Shown here in pieces: positions 1-14,297 of a DNA stretch of 64,000 nt. The DNA is taken from NCBI GenBank assembly GCA_048270225.1, contig JBLWTG010000012.1, forward strand, positions 69,016-133,015, read 5' to 3'. Every line of letters starts with the position of its first letter. The first letter of the stretch is position 1. Under the pieces are notes generated by a model that saw nothing but the letters and a program-made list of their open reading frames with translations, was not told the origin of the DNA and ran no database searches. Made by a program: the position numbers and the translations under genes. This DNA is from Allopusillimonas sp048270225. GTDB taxonomy: Bacteria; Pseudomonadota; Gammaproteobacteria; Burkholderiales; Burkholderiaceae_B.

Positions 1-738
1 TGTGCCGAAGCGCTGGCGCGTTCGGGCGTGGGCAGCCTGGTACTGGTCGATCTCGACCATATTGCCGAATCCAACATCAACCGGCAGTTGCACGCGCTCA
101 CAGAAACGCTGGGCCAGGCCAAGATCATGGCCATGGCGCAGCGCGTACACGGCATCAATCCCGCCTGCGAGGTTCGCCTGATCGATGATTTCGTGTCACC
201 CGAGAACGTGGCGAAACTGCTCGGCGATGACATCGACCTGGTCGTCGACTGCACGGATCAGGCCCAGGCCAAGATTGCCATGATTCTGGAAGCGCGCCGG
301 CGCAAGCTGCCGATTGTGGTGTGCGGCGGAGCGGGGGGCAAGACCCGTCCGCTCAGTCTGGAGGCAGGCGATCTTTCGCAGGCCGTCAACGATGCGCTGC
401 TGTCCAAGCTGCGCAATACGCTGCGGCGCCAGCACGGTTTTCCCAAGGCGGCTGATGCGGCGGGCAAAGTCAGGCGCCGCGTGCCACGCATGGGCGTGCG
501 CGCGCTATGGTTCGATCAGCCGGCGCAGCTGCCGCAGGCGTGGCTGCCGCCGGCAGACGAAACGCCACGCGAACGCGACGAGCTGGGGCAACTGGCGGTG
601 CACGCGCCGCAGGCGGCATCGTTGCAGGGCCTGTCCTGTGCCGGCTACGGGTCGGCCGTCACGGTGACGGCCACCATGGGCATGGCTGCCGCCGACGAGG
701 CCATGCAATGGCTGTTGCAGGGGCGATTTTCCGCCTGA
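1..738 (+). CDS. tcdA: tRNA threonylcarbamoyladenosine dehydratase TcdA (5' end outside window)
   Basis: E1-like/ThiF-fold enzyme that uses ATP to cyclise t6A37 of tRNAs to ct6A. The reading frame is open from base 1, so the start and the N-terminal glycine-rich nucleotide loop lie upstream; about 245 residues remain of a family that is usually near 270. Visible family features are the ARSGVGSLVLVDLD strand and loop, the SNINRQ segment, VVDCTDQ, the CGGAGGK loop and the C-terminal GYGSAVTVTATMG helix. The GTG at 28 is internal to the conserved fold and is not the start. The next gene follows after about 80 bases on the same strand, with no terminator seen. Confidence 0.9.
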   Translation, partial: CAEALARSGVGSLVLVDLDHIAESNINRQLHALTETLGQAKIMAMAQRVHGINPACEVRLIDDFVSPENVAKLLGDDIDLVVDCTDQAQAKIAMILEARRRKLPIVVCGGAGGKTRPLSLEAGDLSQAVNDALLSKLRNTLRRQHGFPKAADAAGKVRRRVPRMGVRALWFDQPAQLPQAWLPPADETPRERDELGQLAVHAPQAASLQGLSCAGYGSAVTVTATMGMAAADEAMQWLLQGRFSA

Positions 739-821
739 AATTTCCTCACAAAAAGCTTTAGGCTTGAAGTATCATGTCAGTCACAATGGAATGCGGGACG
801 CTGCCGCATACAGGAGACTTC

Positions 822-2003
822 ATGTATCACGACACGAGCTGGCTGGATTGGCCTTTTTTCGATGACGGGCACCGCACCCTGGCGCATGGCCTTGAGGCCT
901 GGTGCAAGACCGGTCTGAATGATATTGACCATACTGATGTCTACGGCGCCTGCCGCAAGCTGGTGACGGCGCTGGGGCAGGGGGGCTGGCTGGGGTATTG
1001 TGTGCCGGCCGGTACGGATGGGGCGCTGGGCGGCAAGCTGCCTGCCATCGATTCACGCTCGTTGTGTATTCTGCGCGAAACCCTGGGCCGCCATGATGCG
1101 CTGGCCGATTTCGCCTTTGCCATGCAAGGTCTGGGCTCCGGCGCCATCACGCTGGGCGGCAGCCAGGCATTGCAGCGGCAATATTTGCCGCGCACGGCCA
1201 GTGGCGAAGCGATTGCCGCCTTTGCCCTGTCCGAACCGGATGCGGGATCGGATGTGGCTGCGCTGGCCTGCTCGGCAGTGCGCGATGGCGATGCGTATGT
1301 GCTCAATGGTCGCAAGACCTGGATATCCAATGGCGGGCTGGCGGATTATTACTGTGTGTTTGCGCGTACCGACGCCGCTGCGGGATCGCGCGGCATCAGC
1401 GCCTTTGTGGTCGAGGCCGGCACGCCCGGCCTGCACATCGAGCAAACGCTGCAGGTCATGTCGCCGCATCCGCTCGCCACGCTGCGATTCGACGGCTGCC
1501 GCGTGCGTGCCGACCAGATGCTCGGCGAGTTGAATCAGGGTTTCAAACTGGCCATGCGCACGCTGGATATCTTCCGCTGCTCGGTGGCGGCGGCTGCGCT
1601 GGGCTTTGCGCGCAGGGCCATGGCCGAGGGGCTCGCGCATGCGGGCAGTCGGAAAATGTTCGGCCAGATGCTGGCGGATTTCCAGCTGACGCAGGCCGCT
1701 TTCGGCGATATCGCGGCCGAGATCGACAAAAGCGCCTTGCTTACTTATCGCGCGGCCTGGACGCGCGATGTGGCGCAGCAACCGGCCACCGCCTCCACCG
1801 CCATGGCCAAGATGGCATCGACCGAATCGGCGCAGTGGGTCATTGACCGGGTATTGCAGATGTTCGGCGGCCTGGGCGTGCTCAGCAATCAGCCGATCGA
1901 GCGCCTGTACCGCGATATACGCGCCTTGCGCATCTATGAGGGCGCGACCGAAGTCCAGAAGCTGATCATTGCACGCGAGCTGATGCGCGCATCGGCCGCC
2001 TGA
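822..2003 (+). CDS. acyl-CoA dehydrogenase family protein
   Basis: FAD-dependent acyl-CoA dehydrogenase of 393 residues, which should oxidise an acyl-CoA to the trans-2-enoyl-CoA and pass electrons to ETF. The middle domain carries ALSEPDAGSDV and the flavin-contacting KTWISNGG. The C-terminal domain has the QMFGGLGV segment and IYEGATEVQ, whose Glu sits where the catalytic base of this family lies. The ATG at 822 is preferred over the in-frame ATG at 774 because AGGAG lies at 812-816, five bases upstream, and the protein then begins close to the fold. No other beta-oxidation gene is adjacent, so the substrate (straight-chain, branched or glutaryl) cannot be told. Confidence 0.88.
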   Translation: MYHDTSWLDWPFFDDGHRTLAHGLEAWCKTGLNDIDHTDVYGACRKLVTALGQGGWLGYCVPAGTDGALGGKLPAIDSRSLCILRETLGRHDALADFAFAMQGLGSGAITLGGSQALQRQYLPRTASGEAIAAFALSEPDAGSDVAALACSAVRDGDAYVLNGRKTWISNGGLADYYCVFARTDAAAGSRGISAFVVEAGTPGLHIEQTLQVMSPHPLATLRFDGCRVRADQMLGELNQGFKLAMRTLDIFRCSVAAAALGFARRAMAEGLAHAGSRKMFGQMLADFQLTQAAFGDIAAEIDKSALLTYRAAWTRDVAQQPATASTAMAKMASTESAQWVIDRVLQMFGGLGVLSNQPIERLYRDIRALRIYEGATEVQKLIIARELMRASAA

Positions 2004-2041
2004 AGACTGGCGCAGGGCTTGCGCTGCGGCGACGGCAGCGG

Positions 2042-2683
2042 CTAGTCCGCCAGACAGGCGTCCAGCCAGCCGCGCAGCGCATTGGAGACGCGCAGGGCGC
2101 GTGCTGACACAAACGCCTCGCGTGTAATGCGCGCTTCGCCGACCAGACCGCGATCCAGCAGGTATTGACGCATGACGCCGGGCAGGAGCCCGCATTCGAG
2201 CGGCGGCGTCAGCCACTTGCCCTGCTCATCCTGCACATAGACATTGACGCGGCTGCCTTCGCAGATCTCGCCGTTTTCATTGCAGAATACGATGTCGAAT
2301 ACATTCGGATGGATTGCCAGCCACTCCTGTGCCTGTTCATACCAGGGGCGGCGCGTGGTCTTGTGCTGCAGCCACAGCGCTTCGGCCTGCAGCGGGTCGG
2401 GCGCCAGCTGCAGCAGCACCGGTTCGGGCGTGGGAGGCAGGGGGCCGGGCGTCAGCGTATAGGCGCCGCTGCGGTCCAGCAGCAGGCGCAGGCGGTGACT
2501 GGCAGTGGGGTCCAGCGCGGCGGCCACGCCGCCCATGTCGGCGAACAGCGCTTCGCCCGGCCAGCGGTAGCCCAGCGCCTCGCAGGAGGCCTGCAGCCTG
2601 CGCCTATGCCAGGCCAGCAAGGGCATGGAAGGGCCCGGGTCCACCTTCATGGTTTCGATGAGTTGTATGTCGGCTTCGTTCAT
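2042..2683 (-). CDS. pabC: aminodeoxychorismate lyase-like class IV aminotransferase (PabC)
   Basis: PLP-dependent fold-type IV protein of 213 residues. Expected to release pyruvate from 4-amino-4-deoxychorismate to give p-aminobenzoate for folate. HKTTRRPWY holds the likely PLP lysine, and EICEGSRVNVYV with LECGLLPGVMR are the usual cofactor-phosphate and substrate segments. It is shorter than E. coli PabC (about 270 aa), lacking part of the N-terminal domain, as is common for the compact forms fused or adjacent to PabB. It starts 18 bases after the pabB stop, so the pair is almost certainly cotranscribed. A related lyase role cannot be excluded from sequence alone. Confidence 0.82.
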   Translation of the reverse strand: MNEADIQLIETMKVDPGPSMPLLAWHRRRLQASCEALGYRWPGEALFADMGGVAAALDPTASHRLRLLLDRSGAYTLTPGPLPPTPEPVLLQLAPDPLQAEALWLQHKTTRRPWYEQAQEWLAIHPNVFDIVFCNENGEICEGSRVNVYVQDEQGKWLTPPLECGLLPGVMRQYLLDRGLVGEARITREAFVSARALRVSNALRGWLDACLAD

Positions 2684-2701
2684 AGCGGGTATCCTAAGTG
2701 C

Positions 2702-3949
2702 TCACTCATCATAAGCCACGGCAGTGGACGCCTGCGGGCCCCGTCCCAGCACGCGGGCCTTCCACAGACATTCCTCCCACTCCAGCGCGGCGTTGGAATC
2801 ATGCACGATGCCTCCACCCACGCCGAGCAGGCCGCGCCCCGGCGCATGCATGGCAATGGTGCGGATCGCCACATTGAGCGAGCAATCGCCATTGGGCGCC
2901 AGCCAGCCCAGGCTGCCGCAGTAAATGCCGCGAGGCGCGATTTCCAGGCTGCGGATTTTGTTCATGGCGGCGATCTTGGGCGCGCCGGTGATGGATCCGC
3001 AGGGAAACAGGGCGCGCAGCAGGCTTTCCAGACTGGCTTGCGGCGCCTGGGCCGTCACCGTCGAAGTCAGCGTCCAGACGGAGGGATAGCGTTCCAGCGA
3101 AAACAGGGCTTGCACCTGCACCGAGCCCGGGGTTGCCAGGCGTCCCAGATCGTTGCGCAGCAGGTCGACAATCATCAGGTTCTCGGCCCGGTCTTTCTCG
3201 CTGTGCTGCAAGGCCTGCGCGGCCAGGCGGTCGCGCTCGGGGTCTGCATGCCGGGGCGCCGTGCCTTTCATGGGACGGACCGTCAGGGTGTCGCCCTTGC
3301 GCTCGAAGAACAGCTCGGGCGAGAACGACAGTATGCTGCGCGCGCCGTCTTCGATATAGGCGCTGTGCGGGGCGGGATGGCAGGCGGCCAGGCTGCGATA
3401 AAGGTCGCAGGACGCCATGGCGGTTTCGACTGCGATGGGAAAGGTATAGTTGGCCTGGTAGAGCTCGCCGCGAGCAATGGCCTGGCGCAGTGTTTCGATC
3501 GCGCGCAGATAATCCCCGCGCTTCATCAGCGCCCGCGCTGCCAGGTCGAAGGGGGCGTCGGCAGGTGGGGGCGCCCAGATCGCGGTTTCTTCCGCGCGCT
3601 CATACACAAGCGCCGTGAGACGGGGAGTCGGCCCCGAGCGTCCGCCCGATTGCGCAGGGCCTGCGTCATCCGAATGCCAGCGGGCGTCTGGCGCAGATGC
3701 ATGTGCGGGCGGTCGTGCCTGGGTTGCTGCGTGCGGCGCCGGCGCGGCACCCTCCCCGAAGGCCGGCTCCAGCCACGCGCCCAGCTCATAATCCAGCAGC
3801 AGGGCCAGCCAATGGCCTTGCTGCCGGGCCTGTTCGATGGCAGCGAAGGCCTCATCAAGCTCATCCGGCGACCGTGCTTCTATACGGCCCCGGTATCCTT
3901 CCAGCGATAATGCACGCCCTGACGGGCGGTCTTCAAAACGGCACAGCAT
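2702..3949 (-). CDS. pabB: aminodeoxychorismate synthase component I (PabB)
   Basis: Chorismate-binding enzyme of about 415 residues that aminates chorismate to 4-amino-4-deoxychorismate with a glutaminase partner (PabA, not in this window). Diagnostic C-terminal segments are DLLRNDLGR, FSLERYPSVWTLTSTV, the PCGSITGAPK loop (PabB-type rather than the TrpE-type PAGTLSGAPK) and IYCGSLGWLAPNGD. The chosen ATG at 3949 lies one base beyond the uvrA stop; an alternative ATG at 3964 would overlap uvrA by 14 bases, and neither has a well-spaced ribosome site, so translational coupling to uvrA is likely. A low-complexity Ala/Pro/Arg-rich insert of about 50 residues separates the N-terminal region from the catalytic domain. 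Confidence 0.87.
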   Translation of the reverse strand: MLCRFEDRPSGRALSLEGYRGRIEARSPDELDEAFAAIEQARQQGHWLALLLDYELGAWLEPAFGEGAAPAPHAATQARPPAHASAPDARWHSDDAGPAQSGGRSGPTPRLTALVYERAEETAIWAPPPADAPFDLAARALMKRGDYLRAIETLRQAIARGELYQANYTFPIAVETAMASCDLYRSLAACHPAPHSAYIEDGARSILSFSPELFFERKGDTLTVRPMKGTAPRHADPERDRLAAQALQHSEKDRAENLMIVDLLRNDLGRLATPGSVQVQALFSLERYPSVWTLTSTVTAQAPQASLESLLRALFPCGSITGAPKIAAMNKIRSLEIAPRGIYCGSLGWLAPNGDCSLNVAIRTIAMHAPGRGLLGVGGGIVHDSNAALEWEECLWKARVLGRGPQASTAVAYDE

Positions 3950-3950
3950 G

Positions 3951-9746
<5,796 letters not shown>

Positions 9747-9938
9747 ATCGCTATCATAATCGTTCGTCGGGCTGGCGGCGCGACCAGGCGCAGGCACCCC
9801 CGGCCCGGCCAGCAGTCGCCTGCGGTTTTCATTGACTTTTTGTGCCTGAACAGGTTTTCAAGGTAGAATACCGGGTTTACTGAATATTTTACGGGCCTGC
9901 ATGTTCGCTGGCCTGTCATGCACAGACCGGAGATCATC

Positions 9939-10067
9939 ATGGCAGAAATCAAACGTACGCGTCGCAACACCCTTGAGCGCCGTTGCCTGGGCAAGGCATT
10001 CAAGCGTCTTTTCGTTCGCTCCCCCAAAGGCATCTTCAAGATGCTCGAAAAGGTCAAGCGCGCCTGA
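9939..10067 (+). CDS. small strongly basic protein, 42 aa, unknown
   Basis: Short ORF starting MAEIKRTRRN and ending KMLEKVKRA. It has 15 Lys/Arg residues against only three Glu and no Asp. A GGAG ribosome site lies at 9929-9932, six bases before the ATG. No membrane segment or cysteine pair is present (one Cys only). It is divergent from uvrA and followed by a hairpin with a T-run 40 bases after the stop. The composition suggests a nucleic-acid- or ribosome-associated protein, but I do not recognise a family. It is reported as coding because start, ribosome site, composition and terminator agree; an untranslated small RNA covering the same stretch is the alternative. Confidence 0.5.
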   Translation: MAEIKRTRRNTLERRCLGKAFKRLFVRSPKGIFKMLEKVKRA

Positions 10068-10107
10068 TAGCACCGCGCGCCGCAAGGCCAACACAAGCAT
10101 CTGGCAG

Positions 10108-10133
10108 ACCGGGCATGGTTTTCGCCCGGTTTT
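10108..10133 (+). terminator. intrinsic terminator after the 42-aa ORF
   Basis: ACCGGGC (10108-10114) pairs perfectly with GCCCGGT (10124-10130) around a nine-base loop, followed by TTT. The T-run is short, so termination may be partial. Confidence 0.55.
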
Positions 10134-10181
10134 ACGGGTTTACCCGGCTTCGCTTTTGTATCCCGATGTAAGGTTGGCAAG

Positions 10182-10215
10182 AAATCCGCAGCACGTGCTT
10201 TTGCGGATTTTTTTT
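10182..10215 (+). terminator. strong intrinsic terminator upstream of the glycosyltransferase gene
   Basis: AAATCCGCA (10182-10190) and TGCGGATTT (10202-10210) form a perfect nine-pair stem followed by five further T bases. It lies 50 bases after the previous hairpin with no ORF between, so the two probably act in tandem on the same transcript and insulate the downstream gene. Confidence 0.75.
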
Positions 10216-10285
10216 GGCCTATCATCGAAGCTGTGTTACAGGCTTCGCAGCTTATTCTTCAATAAACAGATACAAGAAAAGTCCT

Positions 10286-11224
10286 ATGTCTGGCTGGCGT
10301 CATCTTTTTACCGCGGTTACGCCCACCTACAACCGGGCGCATACGTTGGAACGCGTCTACCTGTCGCTGCGCGAACAGTCCTACCAGGACTTCGAGTGGG
10401 TCATCGTGGATGATGGTTCCATGGATAACACGCGCGCCATGGTCATGGGGTGGCAGCAGGAAGCCAGCTTTCCCATCCATTACATGTGGCAGCGCAATCA
10501 GCACAAGAAAACGGCCTTCAACCGCGGCGTGCAGAAAGCCAGCGGCGAGCTGGTGGTTGCGCTGGACAGTGACGACAGCCTGGATGCCAACGCGCTGTAC
10601 AGCATGGCCATGGCCTGGCGCGAAATCCCTTTAAACGAACGGGACCGTTACGTGGCGATCACCGGTTTGTGTGCCCGGCCGGATGGACGCATCGTCGGCG
10701 ACATGTACCCCAGCGATGTCTTCGATGCCAGTTCACTGGACATGACCTTCAAATATCATGTGCGCGGCGAGAAATTCGGCTGTCTGCGCACCGATGTCCT
10801 GCGACAGTTTCCGTTTCCGGAGGAGATCGCGGGATTCGTGCCAGAAAGCCTGGTCTGGCGCGCCATCGCCCGGGCGGGATACCTGACCCGCTTTGTGAAT
10901 CAGGTGTTCAGGGTGTACTACGACAGCACGGATTCGCTGTCCAGCCAGAGCAGGGAGTCCCAGCAGCACGCTCTGGGCCTGTGGCTGCTGGCGCATGACA
11001 CAGTGGTGGAGTGCCTGCCCTGGTTTCGCTATCGGCCTCAGGCCTTTCTGATGGCAGCGGCGCGCTATACGAGATTCTCGCTGCATCTGCGCCACAACAG
11101 GCAGCCCCGCCCCAAGGGGCGCGGTCTCAAAAGCCTTGCCTCGTGTGCGTTGGTGGCAGCCATGTGGCCGGTGGGTGTGCTGCTTTACATGCGCGACCGC
11201 GCCAGGGCGCACAGCCAGGCCTAG
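10286..11224 (+). CDS. glycosyltransferase family 2
   Basis: 312-residue GT-A fold transferase that should move a sugar from a nucleotide-sugar to an envelope glycan or lipid acceptor. The N-terminus has AVTPTYNRAHTLERV and the FEWVIVDDGS nucleotide-binding strand; VVALDSDDS holds the metal-binding DxD. No transmembrane helix is evident except a weak hydrophobic stretch near the C-terminus (SCALVAAMWPVGVLLYM), so it may be peripheral on the inner membrane. The ATG at 10286 starts right at the fold; the upstream extension overlaps the terminator and is rejected. It stands alone rather than inside a polysaccharide cluster, so acceptor and product are unknown. Confidence 0.8.
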   Translation: MSGWRHLFTAVTPTYNRAHTLERVYLSLREQSYQDFEWVIVDDGSMDNTRAMVMGWQQEASFPIHYMWQRNQHKKTAFNRGVQKASGELVVALDSDDSLDANALYSMAMAWREIPLNERDRYVAITGLCARPDGRIVGDMYPSDVFDASSLDMTFKYHVRGEKFGCLRTDVLRQFPFPEEIAGFVPESLVWRAIARAGYLTRFVNQVFRVYYDSTDSLSSQSRESQQHALGLWLLAHDTVVECLPWFRYRPQAFLMAAARYTRFSLHLRHNRQPRPKGRGLKSLASCALVAAMWPVGVLLYMRDRARAHSQA

Positions 11225-11233
11225 CGCGTTTCG

Positions 11234-11731
11234 TCAGTGCAGGGTGGGTGGAGCGCCTGGCGCCTCGCTGTCGTCGCCATTGTCTTCGTCGTTGTCCTCG
11301 TCGTTGTCTTCTGCGGCAAGGATATCGTCGTTCATCACAAAGGGCAGGATGTCCTGCAGGTTTTCCGTCCAGGCGATCTCATCGCCGGCCTGGTCGACCT
11401 TGATGTAGCGCACGCCTTCCAGGTCTGACAGCTGCACCGCCCAAAGATATTCGCAGGTATACGTGTCGGCTTCCGTGACCTGCATGCCGCCGGTATTGCC
11501 CAGCAGGCGCGCGCCCTGGCCGCCGATCTGCACCGTGGTGTAGTCGGCCGGATCGTCCTGCACATCCAGCGGTACGGCGAAAATCACCCATTCGAATCCG
11601 GTTTCGTCAGGATCCATGACCTCTGCCAGGACAGGCTTGCCCATGTATGCGCTCAACGCATCCGCCGTGCGGCCAAGCAGGTCGAGTTCGTCGGCGGTGA
11701 ATACGAGAGGGGTGTCGGGGGAATCGGTCAT
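11234..11731 (-). CDS. conserved hypothetical protein with acidic repeat tail
   Basis: 165-residue cytoplasmic-looking protein without signal peptide or membrane segment. The first 135 residues look like a compact globular alpha/beta domain (ADELDLLGRTADAL, EWVIFAVPLDV, YTCEYLWAVQLSDLEGVRYIKVD). The last 28 residues are almost entirely Asp, Asn and Glu and include two copies of DNDE, encoded by a 12-base tandem repeat. It is convergent with the glycosyltransferase gene (nine bases between stops) and divergent from ettA. I do not recognise a function. The tail gives a strong negative charge that might bind cations or mimic nucleic acid, but that is speculation. Confidence 0.65.
   Translation of the reverse strand: MTDSPDTPLVFTADELDLLGRTADALSAYMGKPVLAEVMDPDETGFEWVIFAVPLDVQDDPADYTTVQIGGQGARLLGNTGGMQVTEADTYTCEYLWAVQLSDLEGVRYIKVDQAGDEIAWTENLQDILPFVMNDDILAAEDNDEDNDEDNGDDSEAPGAPPTLH
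11280..11315. repeat. three imperfect copies of a 12-bp tandem repeat
   Basis: Units TTGTCTTCGTCG, TTGTCCTCGTCG and TTGTCTTCTGCG follow one another directly. On the minus strand they encode the acidic tail of the adjacent gene in frame, so gain or loss of a unit would change tail length by four residues without a frameshift. Confidence 0.7.
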
Positions 11732-11924
11732 TGAGTCAGTATAAATATAAACAGTGGCGGTTGACCCCTCATTTTACGGGTGCCCGCGGGGCTTGAACAG
11801 GCGTTGTCGCTTTTTCTTGCAAGCCCGGCCGCTGTCCCTGCGTGACGGCGAAACAGCAACCGGCCGTTCCGGCCTACAATCAACCGTTGTTCATTCACCC
11901 TCGCATAATTATTACCCGGTATTC

Positions 11925-13598
11925 ATGGCTCAATACGTATACACGATGAATCGCGTCGGCAAGATTGTTCCGCCCAAAAGGCAGATCCTGCGCGATATTT
12001 CACTGTCCTTTTTTCCTGGCGCCAAAATAGGCGTGCTTGGCCTGAACGGCTCGGGCAAGTCCACGCTGCTCAAGATCATGGCCGGGGTTGATCGCGATAT
12101 CGAAGGCGAAGCCATCCCCATGTCCGGCATCAAGATCGGCTACCTTCCGCAGGAGCCGGTCCTCAATCCGGAGCATACCGTTAGGCAGTCTGTCGAAGAA
12201 GGCCTGGGCGAGCTTTTTGGGGCCCGCAAGCGCCTTGAAGAGGTCTACGCCGCCTATTCCGAGCCCGATGCCGACTTCGACCAGCTCGCTACCGAGCAGG
12301 CTGAACTCGAGGCGGTGATTGCCGCGGCGGCATCAAGCGGCGCCGACGACATCGATCACCAGATGGAAATCGCGGCGGACGCATTGCGCCTGCCGCCCTG
12401 GGATGCCCTCATAGGCCAGCTCTCGGGGGGCGAAAAGCGGCGCGTGGCACTCTGCCGTCTGCTGTTGTCCAAGCCTGACATGCTGCTGCTGGACGAGCCT
12501 ACCAACCACCTGGATGCCGAAAGTGTCGAGTGGCTTGAGCAGTTCCTGCGCAAATTCCCAGGTACGGTGGTCGGTGTGACGCACGATCGCTATTTTCTGG
12601 ACAACGCCGCCGAATGGATACTGGAGCTGGATCGCGGCCATGGCATTCCCTGGAAGGGCAATTACAGCTCCTGGCTGGAGCAGAAAGACGACCGCCTCAG
12701 ACAGGAAGACGCCACGGAATCCGCCCGCCAACGCACGATCAAGAAAGAACTGGAATGGGTGCGGCAGAATCCCAAGGGCCGGCAGGCCAAGGCCAAGGCC
12801 CGCCTTGCGCGTTTCGAGGAACTGTCCTCGCACGAATATCAAAAGCGCAACGAAACTCAGGAAATCTTCATCCCCGTTGCCGAGCGGCTGGGCAACGAGG
12901 TGATCGAGTTCGAAAACGTCAGCAAGGCATACGGTGATCGCCTGCTCATCGACAACCTGAGCTTCAAGGTGCCGGCTGGCGCCATTGTCGGCATCATCGG
13001 CCCCAACGGAGCGGGCAAGTCGACGCTGTTTCGCATGATTGCCGGCAAAGAGCAGCCAGATTCGGGCGCGGTCAAGCTGGGCCAGACCGTCAAGCTGGCC
13101 TACGTGGACCAGTCGCGCGAGTCGCTGCCGGACGACAAAACCGTGTTCGATGCAATCTCGGATGGCGCTGATCTGCTGACCGTGGGTCGCTTTGAAATGG
13201 CGTCGCGGGCCTATCTGGGCCGCTTCAACTTCAAGGGCGCAGACCAGAACAAGCACGTGGGCAAGCTGTCCGGCGGCGAACGCGGCCGGCTGCATCTGGC
13301 CAAGACGCTGATCGCCGGCGGCAATGTGCTGCTGCTGGACGAACCCTCCAATGATCTGGACGTCGAAACGCTGCGGGCGCTCGAAGACGCGTTGCTGGAG
13401 TTCGCCGGCTGCGTCATGGTCATCAGTCATGATCGCTGGTTCCTGGATCGCATTGCGACGCATATCCTGGCGTTCGAGGGCGATTCCCAGGCTGTGTTCT
13501 TCGATGGCAATTACCAGGAATACGAAGAAGACAAGCGTCAGCGGCTGGGCGAAGAGGGCGCCAAGCCGCAGCGCCTGCGCTACAAGGCATTGAAGTAA
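11925..13598 (+). CDS. ettA: energy-dependent translational throttle protein EttA (ABC-F)
   Basis: 557-residue ABC-F ATPase with two nucleotide-binding domains and no membrane part. EttA binds the ribosomal E site and gates the first peptide-bond step according to ATP/ADP ratio. Domain 1 has Walker A GLNGSGKS near residue 40, signature LSGGEKRR and Walker B LLLDEPTNHLD; domain 2 has GPNGAGKS, LSGGERGR and LLLDEPSNDLD. The linker between them (about residues 245-320) is the charged ribosome-contacting region, including QNPKGRQAKAKARL. Length matches the family (~555). The ATG at 11925 begins the conserved MAQYVYTMNRVGK; the longer reading frame upstream is not conserved-looking. A TACAAT hexamer at 11875-11880 may be its -10 element, without a clear -35. 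Confidence 0.93.
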   Translation: MAQYVYTMNRVGKIVPPKRQILRDISLSFFPGAKIGVLGLNGSGKSTLLKIMAGVDRDIEGEAIPMSGIKIGYLPQEPVLNPEHTVRQSVEEGLGELFGARKRLEEVYAAYSEPDADFDQLATEQAELEAVIAAAASSGADDIDHQMEIAADALRLPPWDALIGQLSGGEKRRVALCRLLLSKPDMLLLDEPTNHLDAESVEWLEQFLRKFPGTVVGVTHDRYFLDNAAEWILELDRGHGIPWKGNYSSWLEQKDDRLRQEDATESARQRTIKKELEWVRQNPKGRQAKAKARLARFEELSSHEYQKRNETQEIFIPVAERLGNEVIEFENVSKAYGDRLLIDNLSFKVPAGAIVGIIGPNGAGKSTLFRMIAGKEQPDSGAVKLGQTVKLAYVDQSRESLPDDKTVFDAISDGADLLTVGRFEMASRAYLGRFNFKGADQNKHVGKLSGGERGRLHLAKTLIAGGNVLLLDEPSNDLDVETLRALEDALLEFAGCVMVISHDRWFLDRIATHILAFEGDSQAVFFDGNYQEYEEDKRQRLGEEGAKPQRLRYKALK

Positions 13599-13624
13599 GT
13601 TCGGCCCACGGGCAGGAGGTATCA

Positions 13625-14167
13625 ATGGTTCCGATGAGTACGCACGATTCCATGGTGTTGCTGGTCGACATGCAGGCGGCATTGCTGCCTGCAATCCATG
13701 AGTCCGATGCCTTGCTTGCCCGCGCCGCCAGCCTGCTCAAGGCGGCGCAGTTGCTTGGCGTGCCGGTATTCGCCACCGAACATTGCGCCGACAAGCTGGG
13801 CGGAACCAGTCCGGCGCTCAGGCCGCTGGTGGATCATGTCGTGCGTAAAACGCATTTCGATGCCACGCGCGAACCGGATTTTCAGCCCCAGTTGCCCACC
13901 GGCCGGTCCCGAGTGTTGCTGCTTGGCACAGAGGCCCATGTGTGCGTGTTACAAACAGGCTTGGGCCTGGCCAGGCTAGGCTTGCAGCCCGTGCTCGTTA
14001 CTGATTGCATCGGGTCGCGCAGGCCGTTTGACTGCCGCGCAGCCTGCGAACGCTGGGCAGATCATGGCCTGGAGAGGATCAGCGCCGAAATGGCGATGTT
14101 CGAGTGGATGGCATCGCCGGCACACCCGCAGTTCCGGGATGTCCTCGCCCTGATCAAGGCAGGCTGA
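13625..14167 (+). CDS. isochorismatase-family hydrolase
   Basis: 180-residue cysteine hydrolase of the isochorismatase/YcaC group. The expected catalytic triad is visible as Asp in LLVDMQ, Lys in VRKTHFDA and Cys in EAHVCVLQT. Members split amide, imide or vinyl ether bonds; the substrate cannot be told. A perfect AGGAGG ribosome site at 13614-13619 lies five bases before the ATG at 13625, deciding the start over the internal ATG four codons later. It follows ettA by 26 bases and may be cotranscribed with it. No nicotinamide, siderophore or carbamoylsarcosine pathway gene is adjacent. Confidence 0.82.
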   Translation: MVPMSTHDSMVLLVDMQAALLPAIHESDALLARAASLLKAAQLLGVPVFATEHCADKLGGTSPALRPLVDHVVRKTHFDATREPDFQPQLPTGRSRVLLLGTEAHVCVLQTGLGLARLGLQPVLVTDCIGSRRPFDCRAACERWADHGLERISAEMAMFEWMASPAHPQFRDVLALIKAG

Positions 14168-14297
14168 ATTTTCCCGTCGTGCGATGTTGCCAGGATACAA
14201 CTGTTGCCCCCTCTAACAAGCGGGACAAGGATTTATTTGCCTGCCGTTCGTCTAATCAGGTAACTTGCTCTTATTCGTAACACCTAGGAGAAATGAT

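Noticed and set aside
1053..2216. 387-codon minus-strand open frame opposite the acyl-CoA dehydrogenase
   Set aside because: Low-complexity Arg/Ala/His product lying over a gene with clear catalytic motifs.
2165..3910. 581-codon plus-strand open frame opposite pabB/pabC
   Set aside because: Composition is Arg/Gln/Ala-rich without any family pattern; pabB and pabC on the other strand have clear motifs, so this is a GC-rich antisense shadow.
9832..9869. TTGACT and TAGAAT as a promoter for the 42-aa ORF
   Set aside because: Spacing is 26 bases, too long for sigma-70; not reported as a promoter.
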